Positions 60,666 to 64,000 of a stretch of 64,000 bases of DNA are shown in pieces. The position numbers and the translations under genes are program-made. Position 1 is the first letter of the stretch. Each line of letters starts with the position of its first letter. The DNA comes from Lindgomyces ingoldianus. Lineage: Eukaryota; Ascomycota; Dothideomycetes; Pleosporales; Lindgomycetaceae. The notes below the pieces were generated by a model. The model was not told the DNA's origin. It made no database searches and was given only the letters and a program-made list of their open reading frames with translations. The DNA lies in assembly GCF_010093535.1 (NCBI RefSeq), contig NW_022985172.1, positions 857,756-921,755 on the forward strand, in the 5' to 3' direction.

Positions 60666-61115
60666 GTTATTTTTAAAAAAAACCTTATATATAGCTATAG
60701 CATGTTGCTTTAAAAGTGTTGCGTTTTATTTAAAAGCCTAAAGTATAAGCTATATCTAATGTTCTTTTAGCATATTTAAGTAGTGTTGTTAGGAATGCTG
60801 TTTGCAGTGATGACACTCGGATGCATCGTCAGCATAGTCACACGATAGTCGGATGTGTCGGATGTGTCGTCACACGATGGTCGGATGCATCGGCAGATGC
60901 ATCAGCACCATAGTCTGTTGCTAAGACCCACCCACTTATTTCGCATATATATAGACTCCTGCAAAGGACTCCTCTAGCAATACATTCAATGCAGTTCCTC
61001 ATGTCTCTAGTGCCTCACATAGCTTCACAAATGCATTAGTGTAAAAAAAGTAGTTTAGTAGTCTTAGTAAAAGTAAGTAACTTAGGTGTGTAAGCAACTT
61101 GCCTATAGAGTATGT
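60666..61115 (-). mobile_element. Fot-type terminal fragment, split by a solo LTR
   Basis: Matches the FotA/Pal terminal ~215 bp (tatagctatagcatgttgc, then gcattagtgtaaaaaaagta) through the TIR (gcaacttgcctatagagta...atgt) and TA. The left side is cut off at the Copia LTR. The right TA abuts another Fot fragment. Confidence 0.75.
60799..61029. repeat. Unmutated solo LTR, 231 bp, TSD aatgc
   Basis: Starts tgtttgcagtgatgacac, ends catagcttcaca, perfect TSD aatgc at 60794-60798 and 61030-61034. Contains repeats of gtcggatgtgtcg/gatgcatc and a TATA-like catatatatagactcc. Rich in CA/TG/CG inside a heavily mutated Fot fragment. No other copy in the window. Confidence 0.9.
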
Positions 61116-61117
61116 TA

Positions 61118-61395
61118 TACTTAAACTTTAATTTAAGCTTTAAATAATATTTAATAAACATGCTAAGCAAGTTTATACTAACATAGCCTAGGATATACTT
61201 AGTGTGTAAAGAAATAGCTATATTAGCTATAGCTGCTAGCTAAGAAGAAAATTCTTCTATATCTAACTTAAGTATCTGCTTAATAATTACTAACCTTTTA
61301 TTATTATCTAGGCTTTATAAATAAGCTATAGAATTAGCTTATAAAGTTATTTAGTGTATTTGTTAAATAGGCTCTTTTAGCTAGCTGCTTATAGT
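61118..61395 (-). mobile_element. Fot-type transposase N-terminal fragment
   Basis: Follows FotA sequence of the DNA-binding region (tagctatattagctatagctg, ttaagtatctgcttaataat) from the RKYDY-equivalent block outward and ends without a TIR near 61395. It is probably the host into which the 60666-61115 fragment inserted. Confidence 0.65.
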
Positions 61396-62335
61396 ATAAG
61401 CACTTAAGTAGCAAGAGTAAGAGTAGTGTACAGTGTGCACAGCGTACAAAGTAGATAGGGTGGGGGCAACATGTTTCTAGTTCTATTGCTCTGTCTTTTC
61501 CTCTGTACAGAGGAAAAGGGGAATATCTAGATGTTTACGCATAAAGGTTTACGCACAAGCATTATGTAACATAGCTACATAATCCTTCTCTTGCGTAATA
61601 ACTATCTAGACTGTAACACTATTACTATGTATAAACACTAGCAACTTTCTATTTTTGCCTAAGAAGTTACCTTCTGTACTAGTTACCTCCCTTCTGTTTA
61701 TGCAGGTCTATCTAAATATATTCTGCCTATACTTTACCCTATTTATTAAAACTTACTCTAGTAATGCTAGATGTTAAAATAAGCTAGTTATACTTTATAA
61801 ATAGCACTATAAATAATGTAAAGTACTTAAGCTATTATTATTTAGCCTTATACACTTTATCTTATAAATGTCCAGCAGTGTACAGGCTGTTTTTATGCAG
61901 GATTTTGTAATAAAATAGTGTAGGATCTTTATGTAGAAAGGTGCGTGCAATAGAGAAAAGAAAAGAAAATAGGCCTTATATAAAAGTGTTATTAGTCTAG
62001 TTAGTCTAAAGCATCTTTATGCACAGAATTTAGCTAGTCTATAGATGCTTCTATTTAGATAGAGAAGTAGTTAGTTAAGACTAATTATTAAAAAGCCTAA
62101 TTTAGTATTTTCTTTATATATGCATTTGTAAAGCTGTTTTTACTATTAATCTACTTAATTTCTATAATATCTCTTTTCTTATATAATTTATAAAGTAATA
62201 TAATGTTAATTATAAGTTATTTTTTACTAGTAGTGCCTAGCTTAATAAGGTAATTATATAAAAACTTTAAATCTATACAGATTACTACTAAGATTAGTAG
62301 TAGTTTAAGTGTTTATATAATCTACTATAAAGTTA
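61396..62335. other. Mixed-composition DNA, no gene; contains a 24-bp perfect palindrome
   Basis: Partly GC-richer (61400-61720), then AT-rich. The perfect palindrome CTTTTCCTCTGT/ACAGAGGAAAAG is at 61495-61518. No domain or LTR ends could be defined. Possibly an old, unassigned repeat. Confidence 0.45.
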
Positions 62336-62447
62336 AAATACTACAACAGTTTATAAATAATCTGTAAAAGCAAAGCTTGCTTAGAGCAATAGTTAGTACA
62401 TTAAGGTAGGTTATTTAGGTTAAATAATAGTTGTAGCATAATGTATA
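62336..62447. repeat. Repeat X, copy 2 (empty site for LTR-D and LTR-C)
   Basis: Continuous version of the sequence interrupted at 15107 and 15335: acattaaggtaggttattta spans the LTR-D site, and aataatagttgtagcata spans the LTR-C site. It shows each target pentamer once. Confidence 0.85.
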
Positions 62448-62576
62448 TATAAGGACAGAGCTCTGTACTACTACGCTAATACAACTAAAAAGGTGCAAAT
62501 AATTAACTAATAGTTAATTATTGCGTACAGAATAGTATATATACCTGTTGCACGTAAGCGCCATCCTGGCTTTACA
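62448..62576 (+). repeat. Solo LTR-E, 129 bp, TSD gtata
   Basis: Starts tataaggacagag (from TGTAAGG), ends catcctggctttaca, perfect TSD gtata at 62443-62447 and 62577-62581. Homologous to the 127-bp repeats at 40461 and 40886. Confidence 0.85.
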
Positions 62577-62814
62577 GTATAACAAGGTTGGCACAGTCAA
62601 CTACGTGGCCTTCTCTCGCTCATAGAGGTTTAGGCTAGGCTAGAGACAACCGCTAGTGCTAGTGCTTACCCTAGCATTACCTATATATATATATATATTA
62701 TACTATGCAAGAATACTTAGCTTAAGTATTCTTGTGCGTACCTTTTAGTACAGTAGGGAAAGTTGTATAGTATTAGCTTAGCAGGCAGGGCGCCTACTTT
62801 ATTACAATAATAGT
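62577..62814. other. Unassigned segment with (TA)n and a 12-bp-stem hairpin
   Basis: A ta dinucleotide run is at ~62680-62700, and the inverted repeat caagaatactta/taagtattcttg is at ~62708-62734. No gene seen. Confidence 0.45.
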
Positions 62815-63802
62815 CTTCCTCTTCTTTGCACCTTGCGTTCTCTAGCGTTGCACCTGTTCCTTTTACTGCCTAATACTGCTACGCCACACCTAATACTGCT
62901 ACTTAATATCTTTAATTTAATTATTTTAGCATTAAAGCCCTAGTTGTAGAGCTGCAGCTTGCATAGTTTGTTGCTTCTGCAGGAATTTCTTAGAGTGCTA
63001 GGGAGCTCTAGCGCTGCTTCTGCCTCTGCCTCTGCCTCTGCCTCTCTATTAAGACAAGCATTAATGTAGTACATAAAATACCTTAATAAGCTATTTTGCT
63101 TACATAACTGCTAGTTTAGCTTCTTTAACTGCTGTTTAAATATAATAGGCTAATGCCTAGAGGTGTTAGTAAGAGATTACCTAGCAGCGTTAGGAAATGC
63201 ATAAGGTAAATTGCAGTAAATTGTAGCAAACTATAGCAAATTGCGGCAAACTATAGCAAATTGTAGTAAACTACAGCAAATTGCAGCAAACTACAGCAAA
63301 TTGCAGCAAACTACAGCAAACTACAGCAAATTGCAGCAAACTACAGCAAACTACAGCAAATTGCAGCAAACTACAGTAGATTACAGCAGCAGGCAACAAT
63401 CTCTAGTAGATATTAGTTGTGTTGCAAGTAGCTCTACGTATAGAGAGGGTTCTAGGAGGGTAATGCCTCTAGAAAAAAAGCCTTACAAAGGGTAGCAGTA
63501 ATTGCACATAAGCTAGTGTTAGCGTAATAAGAAATTACAAAGCTTTAGGCAGCTAATAAGGCAGCTACATTTAGAAAGAACTGCGCTTAACAGCTTAAAA
63601 TAAGTTTAGGGCGCGCAGTAATAGGAAAAAGGCAAAGAAGCAGGTGTAAGCTAAAGTAGATAAGCAATCCTAAAGGCGCTGCGGACAGTGCAATTAGACT
63701 AGGCATAACGCGCAAACGTGTAAGCAAGAAGTAGGAGTAGTATCTAAATAATATTCTAGGCTGTACTGTACTCTATAGTGCTAGAGTGGGTTGTTATAGG
63801 CC
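62815..63802. mobile_element. Composite G2: second copy of the Fot-derived composite
   Basis: Same order as 24281-25666: leader with cctaatactgctac motif, decamer minisatellite, then Fot transposase 3' end (cagtaattgcacataagct). It lacks the LTR-F insertion found at 25092 (aaagaagcaggtg intact) and is interrupted by LTR-F at 63803. Confidence 0.72.
63205..63390. repeat. Decamer minisatellite, well-preserved array
   Basis: About 18 units of gcaaattgca / gcaaactaca (63211-63375 cleanest). Reads as an open SKLQQTTANY repeat on the plus strand, which explains an 84-codon open frame at 63241-63495. Not considered a gene. Confidence 0.9.
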
Positions 63803-64000
63803 TGTTAGATTGAAGCACTGTTTCTAGGCTTTGTGAGATAAATGATGGGTTTGGATATGATGTATAGGATGATGATTGATTGTAACTATTGATTATTTGA
63901 TCCTTTTTCTGCTCTGCTTGTGTTCCTCGGCTTTTGTTTTTTCCGGTCCGAGTCCCTCGCGCACTAGCCCTATGCGCGACCAGCTTGCAACATGCTGCAA
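63803..64000 (+). repeat. LTR-F copy 3, cut by the window end
   Basis: Starts tgttagattgaagcactg and follows LTR-F to the gcttgcaacatgctgcaa block at the window edge. Mostly unmutated. Could be solo or a 5' LTR. Confidence 0.8.

Noticed and set aside
63241..63495. 84-codon repeat protein
   Set aside because: Product of the 10-bp minisatellite, open in frame by periodicity and not supported by flanking coding signals.
1..64000. tRNA or rRNA genes
   Set aside because: None recognised by eye on either strand. A covariance-model search would be decisive.

Overview
The window looks like nuclear DNA of a filamentous ascomycete (Pezizomycotina) with an active repeat-induced point mutation (RIP) history. 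A 6-kb island of ordinary, GC-balanced DNA (about 8,213-14,270) carries two intron-containing genes. Everything else is AT-rich, and almost all of it is nested transposons whose reading frames are broken by TAG/TAA stops. Paired LTRs differ by C-to-T / G-to-A changes at CpA and CpG. Short introns with CTRAC-type branch sites, Fot1/pogo DNA transposons and chromodomain Ty3/gypsy elements all fit this group. No species is claimed.

Layout: 1-960 holds GC-richer arrays of small hairpin repeats. About 2,040-8,114 is a Ty3/gypsy remnant (gypsy-0) split by a Fot1-like element (FotA-1), ending in a truncated LTR (LTR-C) at the island edge. The island holds COX15 (heme A synthase, minus strand) and, divergently, a 962-residue BTB-domain protein that appears to end in an interrupted MATH/TRAF-like fold; they share a 438-bp intergenic promoter. 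14,500-16,440 carries solo LTRs. 16,444-24,084 is a complete chromodomain gypsy element (gypsy-1: 622-bp LTRs, TSD actag) with four zinc-knuckle-like modules and an antisense accessory ORF. 24,281-26,029 is a Fot-derived composite with decamer minisatellite and LTR-F copies, followed by an assembly gap (26,030-26,304).

26,438-27,069 is a solo LTR. 27,271-40,460 is a second gypsy (gypsy-2) carrying two non-autonomous LTR elements (TRIM-C), a full FotB element, a palindromic Fot derivative and a Tc1-like DD34E element that itself holds another palindromic copy. At 40,461-44,750 a pair of 127-bp LTRs (LTR-E), one split by FotA inside FotA, joins truncated gypsy-2 to a truncated minus-strand Copia element. 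That Copia spans 44,751-60,665 and is split by four insertion blocks, including a palindromic Fot derivative that contains a second one plus a complete gypsy-3 (48,092-53,683). 60,666-64,000 holds Fot fragments, solo LTRs, a second decamer minisatellite and LTR-F.

The two host genes are unrelated in function as far as can be seen. The transposons are non-functional by inspection, but nesting order, target-site duplications (TSDs) and empty sites allow much of the insertion history to be read. The most unusual structure is a family of five ~1.1-kb near-perfect palindromes, each made of two inverted copies of the 5' end of a Fot1-like transposon.
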